64,000 nucleotides of DNA from Pseudomonas sp. B21-015 (GCF_024749285.1 NZ_CP087196.1:5022001-5086000); one strand, 5' to 3'. Positions 53,870 through 63,961 are shown, counted from the first letter of the stretch. Numbers and translations are program-made. Notes: generated by a model from the letters alone, not told the origin.

Positions 53870-54478
53870 TCAGAATTTCACTTGCGGCGCTTGTTCGGCC
53901 CCGGGAGTGGTGGCCTCGAAGGTTTCGCGAATCGGCAAATCGCTGTACATCACGCTGTGCCACAGGCGACCGGGGAAAGTGCGAAGCTCGGTATTGTACT
54001 TTTGCACCGCCAGGATGAAATCGCGACGCGCCACGGCGATGCGGTTCTCAGTGCCTTCGAGTTGCGATTGCAGCGCCAGGAAGTTCTGGTTGGCCTTGAG
54101 GTCCGGGTAGCGCTCAGACACCACCATCAAACGACTGAGAGCACCGCTCAACTGATCCTGGGCCTGCTGATACTGTTTGAGTTTTTCCGGATTATCGAGG
54201 GACTTGGCATCGACCTGAATCGACGTCGCCTTGGCCCGGGCTTCGATCACCGCCGTCAGGGTGGCTTCTTCATGCTTGGCGTAGCCCTTGACGACTTCCA
54301 CCAGAGTGGGAATCAGGTCGGCGCGGCGCTGGTACTGGTTCTGCACCTGGCCCCAGGCAGCCTTGGCCTGCTCGTCGAGGGTCGGGATAGTGTTGATGCC
54401 GCAACCGGCCAGTAGTGTGGTCAGCAACATCAAGGCTGCAACCTGCAGGCTCGACCGATAGTGGTGTCGTACATTCAT
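53870..54478 (-). CDS. LemA family protein
   Basis: A 202-residue LemA protein: an N-terminal lipoprotein-type helix (LMLLTTLLAGCG) and a long helical body (WGQVQNQYQRRADLIPTLVE, VKGYAKHEEATLTAV, YPDLKANQNFLALQSQLEGT). LemA proteins sit at the membrane and their role is not well defined. The ATG at 54478 has AGGAG upstream. First gene of the LemA-TPM-TPM operon. Confidence 0.9.
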   Translation of the reverse strand: MNVRHHYRSSLQVAALMLLTTLLAGCGINTIPTLDEQAKAAWGQVQNQYQRRADLIPTLVEVVKGYAKHEEATLTAVIEARAKATSIQVDAKSLDNPEKLKQYQQAQDQLSGALSRLMVVSERYPDLKANQNFLALQSQLEGTENRIAVARRDFILAVQKYNTELRTFPGRLWHSVMYSDLPIRETFEATTPGAEQAPQVKF

Positions 54479-54712
54479 CTGGTTGACGCTCCTTGCACAT
54501 TCCGTTGAAAAACAACCGGCGAACTTTGAACCCCGCTCTTGGGGCATAATCTGCGCCGCTACTGGATTGCATCGAGCCAATGGGCTAAAAGATGCCCAGC
54601 ACTGAGACTCTGCAGAAGTGTGCTGCATTTACCTGAACAACAATAGTCGCTCCCCAAATTTTGGCTGACCGGCGTGTATTCACTGCCGTTTAGGCTTTTG
54701 AGAAAACAATTC

Positions 54713-57004
54713 ATGAAGAAGCTGTGTTTGCTGGGCCTGTTCGTCAGCCTGGCCAGTCATACCGTATTGGCCGCCACGACGCCCGCACCTATAGAGAACA
54801 AGGACGCCTTCATCAGCCACCTGATGAAGCAAATGACCCTCGATGAAAAGATCGGCCAGTTACGCCTGATCAGCATCGGCCCGGAAATGCCGCGGGAGAT
54901 GATCCGCAAGGAGATCGCTGCCGGCAATATCGGCGGCACCTTCAACTCGATCACCCGCGCCGAGAACCGTCCGATGCAGGACGCGGCCATGCGCAGCCGG
55001 TTGAAGATCCCGATGTTCTTCGCCTATGACGTGATCCACGGCCACCGCACCATTTTCCCGATTCCGCTGGCCCTGGCCTCGAGCTGGGACATGGACGCCA
55101 TTGGTCGCTCCGGGCGCATCGCCGCTCAGGAAGCGGCGGCTGACAGCCTCGACATCACCTTCGCACCGATGGTCGACATCTCCCGCGACCCACGCTGGGG
55201 CCGCACGTCCGAAGGTTTCGGCGAAGACACCTACCTGGTTTCGCGGATCGCCGGCGTCATGGTCAAGGCGTTCCAGGGCTCAGGCGCGAACGCGGCCGAC
55301 AGCATCATGGCCAGCGTCAAGCATTTTGCCTTGTACGGCGCGGTCGAGGGCGGTCGCGACTACAACGTCGTCGACATGAGCCCGGTCAAGATGTACCAGG
55401 ATTACCTGCCACCGTACCGCGCCGCTATCGACGCCGGTGCTGGCGGGGTGATGGTTGCGCTGAACTCGATCAACGGCGTGCCAGCCACCGCCAACACCTG
55501 GTTGATGAACGACCTGCTGCGCAAGGAATGGGGCTTCAAGGGCCTGGCGGTCAGCGATCACGGGGCAATTTTCGAGCTGATCAAGCACGGCGTCGCCGCT
55601 GACGGTCGCGAAGCCGCGAAGCTGGCGATCAAGGCCGGCATCGACATGAGCATGAACGACACCCTCTATGGCAAGGAGTTGCCAGGGCTGTTGAAGGCCG
55701 GTGAGATCGAACAGAAAGACATCGACAACGCCGTGCGCGAAGTGCTCGCCGCCAAGTACGACATGGGCCTGTTCAAAGACCCGTACCTGCGCATCGGCAA
55801 GGCCGAGGATGACCCGGCCGACACCTACGCCGAAAGCCGCCTGCACCGCGCCGAGGCCCGTGATGTGGCGCGCCGCAGCCAGGTATTGCTGAAGAACCAG
55901 GGCGACACCCTGCCGCTGAAGAAAACCGCGAAAATCGCCCTGGTCGGTCCACTGGCCAAAGCCCCAATCGACATGATGGGCAGTTGGGCTGCCGCTGGCC
56001 GGCCCGCGCAATCGGTAACGCTGTTCGACGGCATGACCCATGCACTCGGCGCGCAGTCGACGCTGATCTACGCCCGTGGCGCGAACATCACCAGCGACAA
56101 GAAAATCCTCGATTACCTGAACTTCCTCAACTTCGATGCACCGGAAGTGGTGGATGATCCGCGTCCGGCCAACGTGCTGATCGATGAAGCGGTGAAAGCC
56201 GCACAGCAGGCCGATGTGGTGGTGGCAGCGGTGGGCGAATCACGTGGCATGTCCCACGAATCGTCGAGCCGTACCGACCTGAACATTCCGGCCAACCAGC
56301 GCGAGCTGATCAGGGCTTTGAAAGCCACCGGCAAACCGCTGGTGCTGGTGTTGATGAATGGCCGTCCGCTGTCGATTCTCGAAGAGAAAGAGCAGGCTGA
56401 CGCGATTCTGGAAACCTGGTTCAGCGGCACCGAAGGCGGTAACGCTATCGCCGACGTGCTGTTCGGCGACTACAACCCGTCGGGCAAACTGCCGATCACC
56501 ATTCCCCGCTCGGTGGGTCAGATTCCGACCTACTACAACCACCTGAGCATTGGCCGGCCGTTCACCCCGGGCAAACCGGGCAACTACACCTCGCAGTATT
56601 TCGAAGACACCACCGGGCCATTGTTCCCGTTCGGCTTCGGCCTGAGCTACACCCAGTTCAGCCTGACCGACATGGCCCTGTCATCGACCACACTGAACAA
56701 GACCGGCAAGCTCGACGCCAGCGTCGTGGTGAAGAACACCGGCAAGCGTGACGGTGAAACCGTGGTGCAGCTGTACATCCAGGACGTGACCGGTTCGATG
56801 ATCCGCCCGGTCAAGGAACTGAAGAACTTCCAGAAAGTAATGGTCAAGGCCGGCGAACAGAAAGTCGTGCACTTCACCATCACCGAGGATGACCTGAAGT
56901 TCTACAACGCCCAGCTCAAGTACGCCGCAGAACCGGGCAAGTTCAACGTGCAGATCGGCCTGGACTCTCAGGACGTGACGCAGCAGAGTTTTGAATTGCT
57001 GTAA
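54713..57004 (+). CDS. bglX: Periplasmic beta-glucosidase (GH3)
   Basis: A 763-residue glycoside hydrolase family 3 enzyme that removes terminal glucose from beta-glucosides in the periplasm. A signal peptide (MKKLCLLGLFVSLASHTVLA) is followed by the N-terminal barrel with the nucleophile in GLAVSDHGAI (Asp), substrate-binding KHFALYGAVEGGRDYN, the second alpha/beta domain and a C-terminal fibronectin-type domain (FPFGFGLSYTQF onward). The length matches BglX (about 765). The start at 54713 is 13 codons after the first ATG, which lacks a signal peptide directly. Confidence 0.9.
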   Translation: MKKLCLLGLFVSLASHTVLAATTPAPIENKDAFISHLMKQMTLDEKIGQLRLISIGPEMPREMIRKEIAAGNIGGTFNSITRAENRPMQDAAMRSRLKIPMFFAYDVIHGHRTIFPIPLALASSWDMDAIGRSGRIAAQEAAADSLDITFAPMVDISRDPRWGRTSEGFGEDTYLVSRIAGVMVKAFQGSGANAADSIMASVKHFALYGAVEGGRDYNVVDMSPVKMYQDYLPPYRAAIDAGAGGVMVALNSINGVPATANTWLMNDLLRKEWGFKGLAVSDHGAIFELIKHGVAADGREAAKLAIKAGIDMSMNDTLYGKELPGLLKAGEIEQKDIDNAVREVLAAKYDMGLFKDPYLRIGKAEDDPADTYAESRLHRAEARDVARRSQVLLKNQGDTLPLKKTAKIALVGPLAKAPIDMMGSWAAAGRPAQSVTLFDGMTHALGAQSTLIYARGANITSDKKILDYLNFLNFDAPEVVDDPRPANVLIDEAVKAAQQADVVVAAVGESRGMSHESSSRTDLNIPANQRELIRALKATGKPLVLVLMNGRPLSILEEKEQADAILETWFSGTEGGNAIADVLFGDYNPSGKLPITIPRSVGQIPTYYNHLSIGRPFTPGKPGNYTSQYFEDTTGPLFPFGFGLSYTQFSLTDMALSSTTLNKTGKLDASVVVKNTGKRDGETVVQLYIQDVTGSMIRPVKELKNFQKVMVKAGEQKVVHFTITEDDLKFYNAQLKYAAEPGKFNVQIGLDSQDVTQQSFELL

Positions 57005-57020
57005 TCCCGCGCACGGACTG

Positions 57021-57120
57021 ATCGTTCCCACGCTCTGCGTGGGAATGCCTCAAGGGACGCTCCGCGTCCAGTGACGCGGAGCGTCACGGGCTGCATTCCC
57101 ACGCAGAGCGTGGGAACGAT
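57021..57120. repeat. Inverted repeat (REP-type)
   Basis: Arms atcgttcccacgctctgcg... and ...cgcagagcgtgggaacgat with a central hairpin of its own (gacgctccgcgtc / gacgcggagcgtc). Lies between the convergent bglX and clsB. Confidence 0.75.
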
Positions 57121-57128
57121 CTGAACGA

Positions 57129-58286
57129 CTACCCCCGCCGATCCAGCAGATTCACCACCAACCGATCCACCCATCCCCAAACCCTTTGCTTGACCCGCCG
57201 CCACAACGGTCGGCGTTTCCATGCTTCGAGGCTGACTTCCTGGCTCAGGGCAAAGTCATTCTCGAAACTCGCTGCCACCGCCCGGGTCAGTCCGGGGTCC
57301 AGGGCTTCGAGATTGGCTTCCAGATTAAAGCGCAGATTCCAGTGGTCGAAGTTGCACGAACCGATACTCACCCAGTCATCGATCAACACCATCTTCAGGT
57401 GCAGGAAACATGGCTGGTATTCGAAGATCTTCACACCGGCCCTGAGCAGGCGCGGGTAATAGCGATGCCCGGCGTAGCGTACCGACGGGTGATCGGTGCG
57501 CGGCCCGGTCAGCAGCAGACGCACGTCGACGCCACGACTCGCCGCCCGACGCAGTGAGCGGCGGACTTTCCAGGTCGGCAGGAAATACGGCGTGGCCAGC
57601 CAGATCCGCCGCTGGCCGCTGTTCAGCGCGCGAACCAGCGATTGCAGAATATCGCGGTGTTGGCGGGCGTCGGCATAGGCGACCCGGCCCATGCCCTCGC
57701 CCATGGCCGGCACTCGCGGCAGGCGCGGCAAACCGAAGTGCGCAGTGGGTTTCCAGGCACGCCGATGGCGGTTGGCGATCCATTGGCGGTCGAACAGCAA
57801 CTGCCAGTCGATCACCAGCGGGCCGGTGATTTCCACCATCACTTCGTGCCATTCGCTGGTGTCTTCGCCTGGCGTCCAGAACTCATCGGTAACCCCGGTG
57901 CCGCCGACGACCGCCAGGGTTTGATCCACCAGCAGCAGCTTGCGGTGATCGCGATAGAAGTTGCCCACCCAGCGCCGCCAGCTCAGGCGATTGTAGAAAC
58001 GCAACTCGACACCGGCGGCCATCAGGCGCTGACGCAAGGTCAGGGTGAAGGCCAGGCTGCCATAGTCATCGAACAGGCAGCGCACCCGCACGCCGCGCTC
58101 GGCGGCCTGGACCAACGCCTGAACCATCGCCTCGGCGCAGGCCCCCGCCTCCACCAGGTACAGCTCCAGTTCGACTTGCTCTTCGGCGCGGGCAATCGCC
58201 ACCAGCATTCGCGGAAAAAACTGCGGACCGTCGATCAGCAGTTCAAAGCGATTGCCTTCACGCCACGGGAAAATTGCGCCGCGCAT
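57129..58286 (-). CDS. clsB: Cardiolipin synthase B
   Basis: A 385-residue phospholipase D-superfamily enzyme that makes cardiolipin from phosphatidylglycerol. It carries the two HKD motifs: HRKLLLVDQTLAVVGG at about residue 110 and HLKMVLIDDWVSIGSCNFD at about 297. No N-terminal membrane helices, which fits ClsB rather than ClsA. It is two bases from the end of the yceI-type gene on the same strand. Confidence 0.9.
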   Translation of the reverse strand: MRGAIFPWREGNRFELLIDGPQFFPRMLVAIARAEEQVELELYLVEAGACAEAMVQALVQAAERGVRVRCLFDDYGSLAFTLTLRQRLMAAGVELRFYNRLSWRRWVGNFYRDHRKLLLVDQTLAVVGGTGVTDEFWTPGEDTSEWHEVMVEITGPLVIDWQLLFDRQWIANRHRRAWKPTAHFGLPRLPRVPAMGEGMGRVAYADARQHRDILQSLVRALNSGQRRIWLATPYFLPTWKVRRSLRRAASRGVDVRLLLTGPRTDHPSVRYAGHRYYPRLLRAGVKIFEYQPCFLHLKMVLIDDWVSIGSCNFDHWNLRFNLEANLEALDPGLTRAVAASFENDFALSQEVSLEAWKRRPLWRRVKQRVWGWVDRLVVNLLDRRG

Positions 58287-58287
58287 A

Positions 58288-58878
58288 TCAGCGCGCCGTG
58301 AAAATCAGCACCGCACCCACCGGCACCGACAGACTGATGGCCGACAAACCGGCAACCTTGCGTAAGCTTTCCAGGCCCGGGGCCAGGTCGAAATCTTGCG
58401 CACTGATCACCAACGGTTCGAGGGTCACCACTTGAAAGCGCCGGTCATCGAGACGGGTCGCCAGCAGTTCGGCGTTGTATTGGTGTTGTTTGCCATGCAG
58501 GTTGACCGTCAGCGGCAAGCGCAACTCCAGTTGCGCACCGGGCGCCAGGTCGTTGATCGGCCGCAGATCGATTTGCGTGGTGATCAGCGCTTCGGGAAAC
58601 GTCTGGATCTCGAACAGCTCCTTGCGCATGCGTTCGTCACGCAGCGGAATACCGCTGTTGACCGACTCCAGCTCAACCTCCACCTGCGCCAGGCCTTTGG
58701 GGTCGACCTTGCCGTGCAGCACCAGAAAGCGCTGCACTTCGCAGATGTTGGCGTTTTTAGTGCTGATGAACGACAGCCGCGAAGACTCGCCGTCCAGATA
58801 CCAATTGGCCTGGGCCGACACGGTGACACCGGCCAGCAACAGGAAAGCGAGGGTTTTGCAGACAAAACGGTTGAACAT
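58288..58878 (-). CDS. YceI-family lipid-binding protein
   Basis: A 196-residue exported protein with a signal peptide (ending VSAQA). WYLDGESSRLSFISTKN, RDERMRKELFEIQTFPEALI and VNLHGKQHQYNAELLATRL fit the YceI lipocalin-like fold, which binds polyisoprenoids or other amphiphiles. It is followed by clsB with one base between them, so both probably share a transcript. Confidence 0.85.
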   Translation of the reverse strand: MFNRFVCKTLAFLLLAGVTVSAQANWYLDGESSRLSFISTKNANICEVQRFLVLHGKVDPKGLAQVEVELESVNSGIPLRDERMRKELFEIQTFPEALITTQIDLRPINDLAPGAQLELRLPLTVNLHGKQHQYNAELLATRLDDRRFQVVTLEPLVISAQDFDLAPGLESLRKVAGLSAISLSVPVGAVLIFTAR

Positions 58879-58960
58879 AGAGACTCATGGGCAGATAAAC
58901 CTGAGAGAACCTTAACTGGCCTGAGGCAGGTTGCAAACTTTCTGTTACTCCAACCCAACC

Positions 58961-59097
58961 TTTGTGGCGAGGGAGCTTGCTCCCGCTCGGCTGCGAAGCG
59001 CTCCCAAAATCAGACAATGAGTTCTTCCAGTCAGACCTCGGCCACTGACATTACGACTGCTTCGCAGCCGAGCGGGAGCAAGCTCCCTCGCCACAAA
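58961..59097. repeat. Long REP-type inverted repeat
   Basis: Arms tttgtggcgagggagcttgc... and ...gcaagctccctcgccacaaa, with an internal pair (gctcggctgcgaagc / gcttcgcagccgagc). Intergenic. Confidence 0.75.
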
Positions 59098-59110
59098 AAA
59101 CTGACCACTG

Positions 59111-59440
59111 TCAGGGTTGCAGGCGACAGCCTTGGCGTTCACCAACCCAAACAGCGCTATTGCTGCGCCCCATCCCACCAACCGTCACACGCTTGTTCAC
59201 GGCGTCATCGACGAATCCACTGGTGGGCAAATACTGCTTCACATAGCTTTGGCAATACTCCACCGGATTGTTCATCACATACCGGCAAGAACAGTATTCC
59301 TTGGCGGTATAGGCGCTGATGATGTCCGGGAAAGCCCACAACGCCACACGCTCCTGCCAGACCCAGCCGAACAAGGCGATCAGCAGCACCAGCAACAGCG
59401 TGCTGAACGGCCGACGGCGAATAAAACTGTGGCGGCTCAT
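59111..59440 (-). CDS. Small membrane-anchored protein of unknown function
   Basis: A 109-residue protein with one N-terminal membrane helix (about 12-30) and a small Cys-rich periplasmic part (EYCSCRYVMN, EYCQSYVKQYL, the C-terminal RQGCRLQP) that could form disulfides. Its ATG overlaps the end of the serine hydrolase gene by four bases, so the two are coupled. Confidence 0.7.
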   Translation of the reverse strand: MSRHSFIRRRPFSTLLLVLLIALFGWVWQERVALWAFPDIISAYTAKEYCSCRYVMNNPVEYCQSYVKQYLPTSGFVDDAVNKRVTVGGMGRSNSAVWVGERQGCRLQP

Positions 59441-60531
59441 GGCTGCACCTTCATGGCAAACGCCTTGAGCGCAAGTTTGAGCAATTCGTTGTGCCGATAA
59501 CGCCCATCGCGATCATCGCCGTAGCGCACGATCACCAGCTTCTCGCTGGGAATCACGTACATTGCCTGGCCCCAATGGCCCAGTGCGGCGAAGGTATCGG
59601 CGGGGGCATCGGGCCAAGGTTGTGTCGCGCCATCCACCGCGCGATTGAGCCACCAATGCCCGCCGGGCACTGCTTCATCCTGGTTGGCTTGATAATGGGC
59701 AAAAGGCTCACTGCTGAAGTCGACCCAATCCTTGGGCAGCAATTGCTGCTCACGCCAACGACCGTCACGCGCCATCAACAGGCCGACGCGAGCCAGGTCC
59801 CGGGCGGTGAGGTAGGCATAAGACGATGCGACGAACGCCCCCGTGGCATCCGCTTCCCAAACCGCACTGCGAATCCCCAAGGGTTCGAACAGCGCAGTCC
59901 ATGGATAATCCGGATAACGGGCCGGGCCGACGATGGTTTTCAGTGCGGCGGACAGCAGGTTGCTATCGCCGCTAGAGTAACGGAATGCCTGACCGGGCCT
60001 GGCGTACTCGTCGTGGTCGGCGGTGAACGCAGCCATGTCGCGGTGACCACGGGTGTAAAGCATGGCCACCACTGAGGACTTCAACGGTGCGTATTCATAG
60101 TCTTCCTGCCAGTCCAGGCCGGAAGCCCAGTGCAGCAGGTCGGCCATGGTCATGGCCGGGTGTTTTTCCAGCGGCGGATAGAACTGCACCACCGGGTCGT
60201 GCAATTTGAACAAGCCTTCGCCATACGCCACACCGAGCACCGTGGCCATCAGGCTTTTGCTGATCGACCAGGTCAGGTGCGGCGTTTGGGCAGTGGTCGG
60301 GCCGGCGTAGCGTTCGTAGACGAGTTGACCGTCGCGGATCACCAGCAAGGCATCGGTGCGAATGCCTTGGTGAGTGGCATCGTCGCGGGGTGGGAAGGCG
60401 TAACTCTCCAGGGCCTGAAGTGCCGGCCCGGTGACTTTCGGGCCGGGCGACCATTGCTCGGCCGGCCAGTTTTCGGCCTGGGCCGTGAGGCTGAGCAGCA
60501 ACATGAAAAACAGGGACAAGCCTTTGAACAT
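59437..60531 (-). CDS. Serine hydrolase, beta-lactamase class C fold
   Basis: A 364-residue exported enzyme of the serine beta-lactamase/penicillin-binding-like family. A signal peptide (1-20, ending AQA) is followed by SISK (SxxK, nucleophile and base) in TWSISKSLMATVLG and by FRYSSGDSN (YxS/N equivalent) and GHWGQAMYVIP (HWG box). Members include esterases and D-amino peptidases. The ATG at 60531 (MFKGLSLFFMLLL) is preferred. Followed by a small coupled gene. Confidence 0.85.
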   Translation of the reverse strand: MFKGLSLFFMLLLSLTAQAENWPAEQWSPGPKVTGPALQALESYAFPPRDDATHQGIRTDALLVIRDGQLVYERYAGPTTAQTPHLTWSISKSLMATVLGVAYGEGLFKLHDPVVQFYPPLEKHPAMTMADLLHWASGLDWQEDYEYAPLKSSVVAMLYTRGHRDMAAFTADHDEYARPGQAFRYSSGDSNLLSAALKTIVGPARYPDYPWTALFEPLGIRSAVWEADATGAFVASSYAYLTARDLARVGLLMARDGRWREQQLLPKDWVDFSSEPFAHYQANQDEAVPGGHWWLNRAVDGATQPWPDAPADTFAALGHWGQAMYVIPSEKLVIVRYGDDRDGRYRHNELLKLALKAFAMKVQP

Positions 60532-60610
60532 GGGGGGCGCTCGGAGGGATGAACCTGCAGAGCCTAGTCGAGTTTGATGACAGTATTTGCGTCGCCAATG
60601 AGGCCGCCAT

Positions 60611-60695
60611 CGCGGGCAAGCCCGCTCCCACATGATCTGCGTCATACACAATATTTTGCACACCAGAGATCCTTGTGGGAGCGGGCTTGCCCGCG
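60611..60695. repeat. REP-type inverted repeat
   Basis: Arms cgcgggcaagcccgctccca (60611) and ...tgggagcgggcttgcccgcg (60695). Intergenic. Confidence 0.75.
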
Positions 60696-60711
60696 AAGGG
60701 TCCCTTCAGCC

Positions 60712-61593
60712 TTACGACAACCCCGCCAACGCCTTGGCCAACCGCTTCCCCCGCGCCCCTGCCGCCAGATCCATCACGGTTTGGTCGCGCTGCCACATCG
60801 CCGCCCATTGAGGCGGGCCATCGGCCAGGGCCTGATTCACTTCAGCCTTGAGCCCATCGAACTGCGCAAACAACCCGCCCAGCAACACATGCCCGGCCGG
60901 ATTGTTCGGCGCCTGACGGCTGACTTCCGCGCACCCGGCCAGCAGCGCCAGCAAGCGCAGTTGCAAGGTGTGCGGCCAGTCGCTGTCCTGGCCGACACCG
61001 AACAGCCAGGCAGTCATGGCGCTCAGCACATAGATGTCTTCCAGGGTGCGGAACGGTTTGACGTAAGCATCCCAGCCATCCCCCGCCAGCAATTCGCACA
61101 GCGCGTTATCGAGAAACAAACGACCGTGGCCTATGTCCGGCATCAGTGGCATCGGCGCGAGTTTTTCCAGACGCACGCCCGGTTCGCCGGGGTAAACCAC
61201 CGCCAGGCTCAGTCGCGGGTCGCTGCCGGGCTTTTCACTGCGAGCGGCGACCAGCAACCAGTCGGCGGCATCGCCGGCGGTGACGAAATCCTTGCGACCG
61301 CTCAGGCGCAGATCGCGCAGTCGCGTCTGCATGTCCGCCACCCGCAAACTGCGCTGTTCGGTCGCGCACAACGCGCCGAGGCTCAGCGGTGCGCTCGGCC
61401 AAAGCATGCGCAACGCCGCTTGATACCCCACCAGAAACGCCAGCCCCGGTGTCGCCATCAGCCGTCCGCCGACCACCGCCAGTTCGAACGGCGTGACCGT
61501 ACCCAACCGGTGCATCAAGGTCGCAAAGCCTTCGGCCAGGTCTGGGTTGGCGGGCAGGCGATCGCGGCGAGTCAACAGGGTTTGCCAGGGCAT
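60712..61593 (-). CDS. Acyl-CoA-dehydrogenase-like protein
   Basis: A 293-residue protein resembling the middle and C-terminal domains of acyl-CoA dehydrogenases (LATEQRSLRV-type centre, SGRKDFVTAGDAADWLLVA, and a helical C-terminus), but shorter than the usual 380 residues and lacking the N-terminal helical domain. Activity as a dehydrogenase is therefore uncertain. The ATG at 61593 has AGGAG upstream. It is divergent from olsB. Confidence 0.6.
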   Translation of the reverse strand: MPWQTLLTRRDRLPANPDLAEGFATLMHRLGTVTPFELAVVGGRLMATPGLAFLVGYQAALRMLWPSAPLSLGALCATEQRSLRVADMQTRLRDLRLSGRKDFVTAGDAADWLLVAARSEKPGSDPRLSLAVVYPGEPGVRLEKLAPMPLMPDIGHGRLFLDNALCELLAGDGWDAYVKPFRTLEDIYVLSAMTAWLFGVGQDSDWPHTLQLRLLALLAGCAEVSRQAPNNPAGHVLLGGLFAQFDGLKAEVNQALADGPPQWAAMWQRDQTVMDLAAGARGKRLAKALAGLS

Positions 61594-61747
61594 AAGAGGC
61601 TCCTTGTGGGCTGTCATATAAGCATCACCAAAGCTTCATGGCGATGACACCGGGGCTACATAGCCTGACTTTGCACAACACGGCTGCATAAAGAAAGTCG
61701 ATCGGCTGCACCCCAAGACGGGTGGCCAGCCCGTACGGAGATTCGCA

Positions 61748-62503
61748 ATGACTCAGATCGCCCGCATCAGCGACACCGGCAATGAACGCCGCCTGCAAGC
61801 CGAACGCCTGGTGGGCGCCGAGGCGTTGCAGGAAGCCCAGGCCTTGCGCTTCAACGTGTTCAGCGGCGAATTCAACGCCAGGCTCAAAGGCGCGGAGCTG
61901 GGTCTGGACATGGATGACTATGATGTTCACTGCGCCCACATCGGCGTGCGTGACTTGAACACCGGGCGCCTGGTGGCGACCACCCGTTTGCTCGACCACA
62001 CAGCCGCCAGCAGCCTGGGCAAGTTCTACAGCGAAGAAGAATTCAGCCTGCATGGTCTGGTCCATCTGAAAGGCCCGATCCTGGAAATCGGTCGCACCTG
62101 CGTCGACCCGGCCTACCGCAACGGCGGCACCATCGCCGTGCTCTGGGGTGAACTGGCCGAAGTGCTGAACCAGGGCGGTTACAGCTATTTGATGGGGTGC
62201 GCGAGCATTCCGATGCAGGACGGCGGCATTCAGGCTCACGCGATCATGCAGCGTCTGCGCGAACGCTACCTGTGCACCGAACACCTGCGGGCCGAGCCGA
62301 AGAAACCGTTGCCGACACTGGATATCCCGTCCAACGTCATCGCCGAAATGCCGCCGCTGCTCAAGGCCTACATGCGCCTGGGCGCGAAAATCTGCGGCGA
62401 GCCGTGCTGGGACGAAGACTTCCAGGTGGCCGACGTGTTCATCCTGCTCAAGCGCGACGAGCTCTGCCCGCGCTACGCCAAGCACTTCAAGGCGGCTGTG
62501 TAA
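61748..62503 (+). CDS. olsB: L-ornithine N(alpha)-acyltransferase
   Basis: A 251-residue GNAT-fold enzyme of ornithine-lipid synthesis that adds a 3-hydroxyacyl chain from ACP to ornithine, giving lyso-ornithine lipid. EARFNVF-type start ([15 protein letters not shown]), [33 protein letters not shown] and [14 protein letters not shown] are characteristic. GGAG lies seven bases before the ATG. The olsA gene begins inside its stop codon (TAATG). Confidence 0.9.
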   Translation: MTQIARISDTGNERRLQAERLVGAEALQEAQALRFNVFSGEFNARLKGAELGLDMDDYDVHCAHIGVRDLNTGRLVATTRLLDHTAASSLGKFYSEEEFSLHGLVHLKGPILEIGRTCVDPAYRNGGTIAVLWGELAEVLNQGGYSYLMGCASIPMQDGGIQAHAIMQRLRERYLCTEHLRAEPKKPLPTLDIPSNVIAEMPPLLKAYMRLGAKICGEPCWDEDFQVADVFILLKRDELCPRYAKHFKAAV

Positions 62504-63297
62504 TGAGCCGCTTGCGGGTGTACGCGCGAATTGCGCGAGTGCTTTTGGTGGTGGCCCTGGGCTTGAGCATGGCCGGCGTGTTCGGGCTGTTCGAGCGACT
62601 GGGGGTTGCCCATTCGATGGTCCGTCGCCAGCGCTGGTCGCGGTTTTTCATGGCACGGCTGAGCAATGCCTTGCCCTTTCGTGTGACCGTGCATGGTCAA
62701 TTGCCGAAGGCGCCGATGCTGTGGGTCAGCAATCATGTGTCCTGGACCGACATTCCGCTGCTGGGCATGCTCACGCCGCTGTCGTTCCTGTCCAAGGCCG
62801 AAGTGCGTACCTGGCCGGTGGCGGGCTGGTTGGCGGCCAAGGCCGGCAGCCTGTTCATTCGCCGTGGTTCAGGCGACAGTCAGTTGATCCGCAAACAAAT
62901 GACCCGTCATCTGGAACAGGAACATCCGCTGCTGATGTTCCCGGAAGGCACCACCACCGATGGCCGCTCGCTGCGTACGTTTCATGGGCGTTTGCTGTCC
63001 GCGGCGATCGATTCCGAAGTGGCGCTGCAGCCGGTGGCGATTCGTTATCTGCGCAATGGCGAGCTCGATGCCCTGGCACCGTTCATTGGCGATGATGATT
63101 TGCTGTCGCACCTGATGCGTTTGTTCGCCAATGATCGAGGCGAGGTGGAGATTCACCTGCTCAAACCGATCGAATGCCAGGACCGGGAGCGCGCGGCGCT
63201 GGCGTTCGAAGCGCAGCAGGCGGTGCAGAGCGCGTTGTTTGGTGAAATCGCGAAACCTGCCGAGCCACGGCGTGCCGGCGAACTGATCGCTGCCTGA
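62503..63297 (+). CDS. olsA: Lyso-ornithine lipid O-acyltransferase
   Basis: A 264-residue membrane-associated acyltransferase of the PlsC type. It finishes ornithine lipid by acylating the hydroxyl of the lyso-lipid. NHVSWTD (HxxxxD) and FPEGTTTDG are the catalytic and substrate motifs, and a single N-terminal hydrophobic helix is present. The ATG overlaps the olsB stop by one base, so translation is coupled. The pair matches the P. aeruginosa olsBA arrangement. Confidence 0.9.
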   Translation: MSRLRVYARIARVLLVVALGLSMAGVFGLFERLGVAHSMVRRQRWSRFFMARLSNALPFRVTVHGQLPKAPMLWVSNHVSWTDIPLLGMLTPLSFLSKAEVRTWPVAGWLAAKAGSLFIRRGSGDSQLIRKQMTRHLEQEHPLLMFPEGTTTDGRSLRTFHGRLLSAAIDSEVALQPVAIRYLRNGELDALAPFIGDDDLLSHLMRLFANDRGEVEIHLLKPIECQDRERAALAFEAQQAVQSALFGEIAKPAEPRRAGELIAA

Positions 63298-63301
63298 TAG
63301 A

Positions 63302-63377
63302 AAAAGATCGCAGCCTTCGGCAGCTCCTACATTGGAATGATGCCCCCTGTAGGAGCTGCCGAAGGCTGCGATCTTTT
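63302..63377. terminator. Bidirectional REP-type terminator
   Basis: A nearly perfect 29-base inverted repeat (aaaagatcgcagccttcggc... / ...gccgaaggctgcgatctttt) with A and T runs at the outer ends, between convergent olsA and acpH. Confidence 0.8.
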
Positions 63378-63388
63378 GATCCTGCTGG

Positions 63389-63961
63389 CTACACTCGTCG
63401 CGCTACAAAGTCCTGCAACTCGGGATAGAACAATCGGAAATCCTCGCTCAACGGTTCATACAACGCCCGTAATTCCTGCATCGCAGCGGCCAGTTCCTCC
63501 GGCCGGGTCAGCCTGCGTGATATCCCGCGCAGCACCTGCTCCAGCACCTCGAACTCCTGATAAGCCCCCAACCAGTCATTGGCCACCATGTGCGGCGCAA
63601 TCTTCGCCAGGCGCTCCGGCAATTGCGACTCGGTGGACAGCACCCTGTACACGTCCGACGTGAACTGCTCCAGTGGCTGATCCGAATAAAGCGTCCAGTC
63701 CCGCGCCAGGCAATGATCGAAAAACACATCGAGCACGATCCCGGCGTAACGCCGGCGCGTGATGGAAAACCGCGACAAGGCGATATCCACCAGCGGATGG
63801 CGATCGGTAAACACGTCAATGCTGCGGTGCAACTGGATGGCCGCTTCAATCTCCGGATCGAACTGCCCCTGCAGCCGTCCTTTGACGAAATCGCCATACA
63901 AACTGCCGAGCAGTTGACCGGGGCGCTGGCCACCGAGGTGCAGATGTGCGAGATAGTTCAT
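63389..63961 (-). CDS. acpH: Acyl carrier protein phosphodiesterase
   Basis: A 190-residue AcpH protein that removes the phosphopantetheine arm from holo-ACP. The start MNYLAHLHLGGQRPGQLLGS with the metal ligands in YGDFVKGRL, LHRSIDVFTDRHPLV and VFFDHCLARDW is typical of the HD-like fold of this family. The length is normal (about 190-195). Confidence 0.9.
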   Translation of the reverse strand: MNYLAHLHLGGQRPGQLLGSLYGDFVKGRLQGQFDPEIEAAIQLHRSIDVFTDRHPLVDIALSRFSITRRRYAGIVLDVFFDHCLARDWTLYSDQPLEQFTSDVYRVLSTESQLPERLAKIAPHMVANDWLGAYQEFEVLEQVLRGISRRLTRPEELAAAMQELRALYEPLSEDFRLFYPELQDFVARRV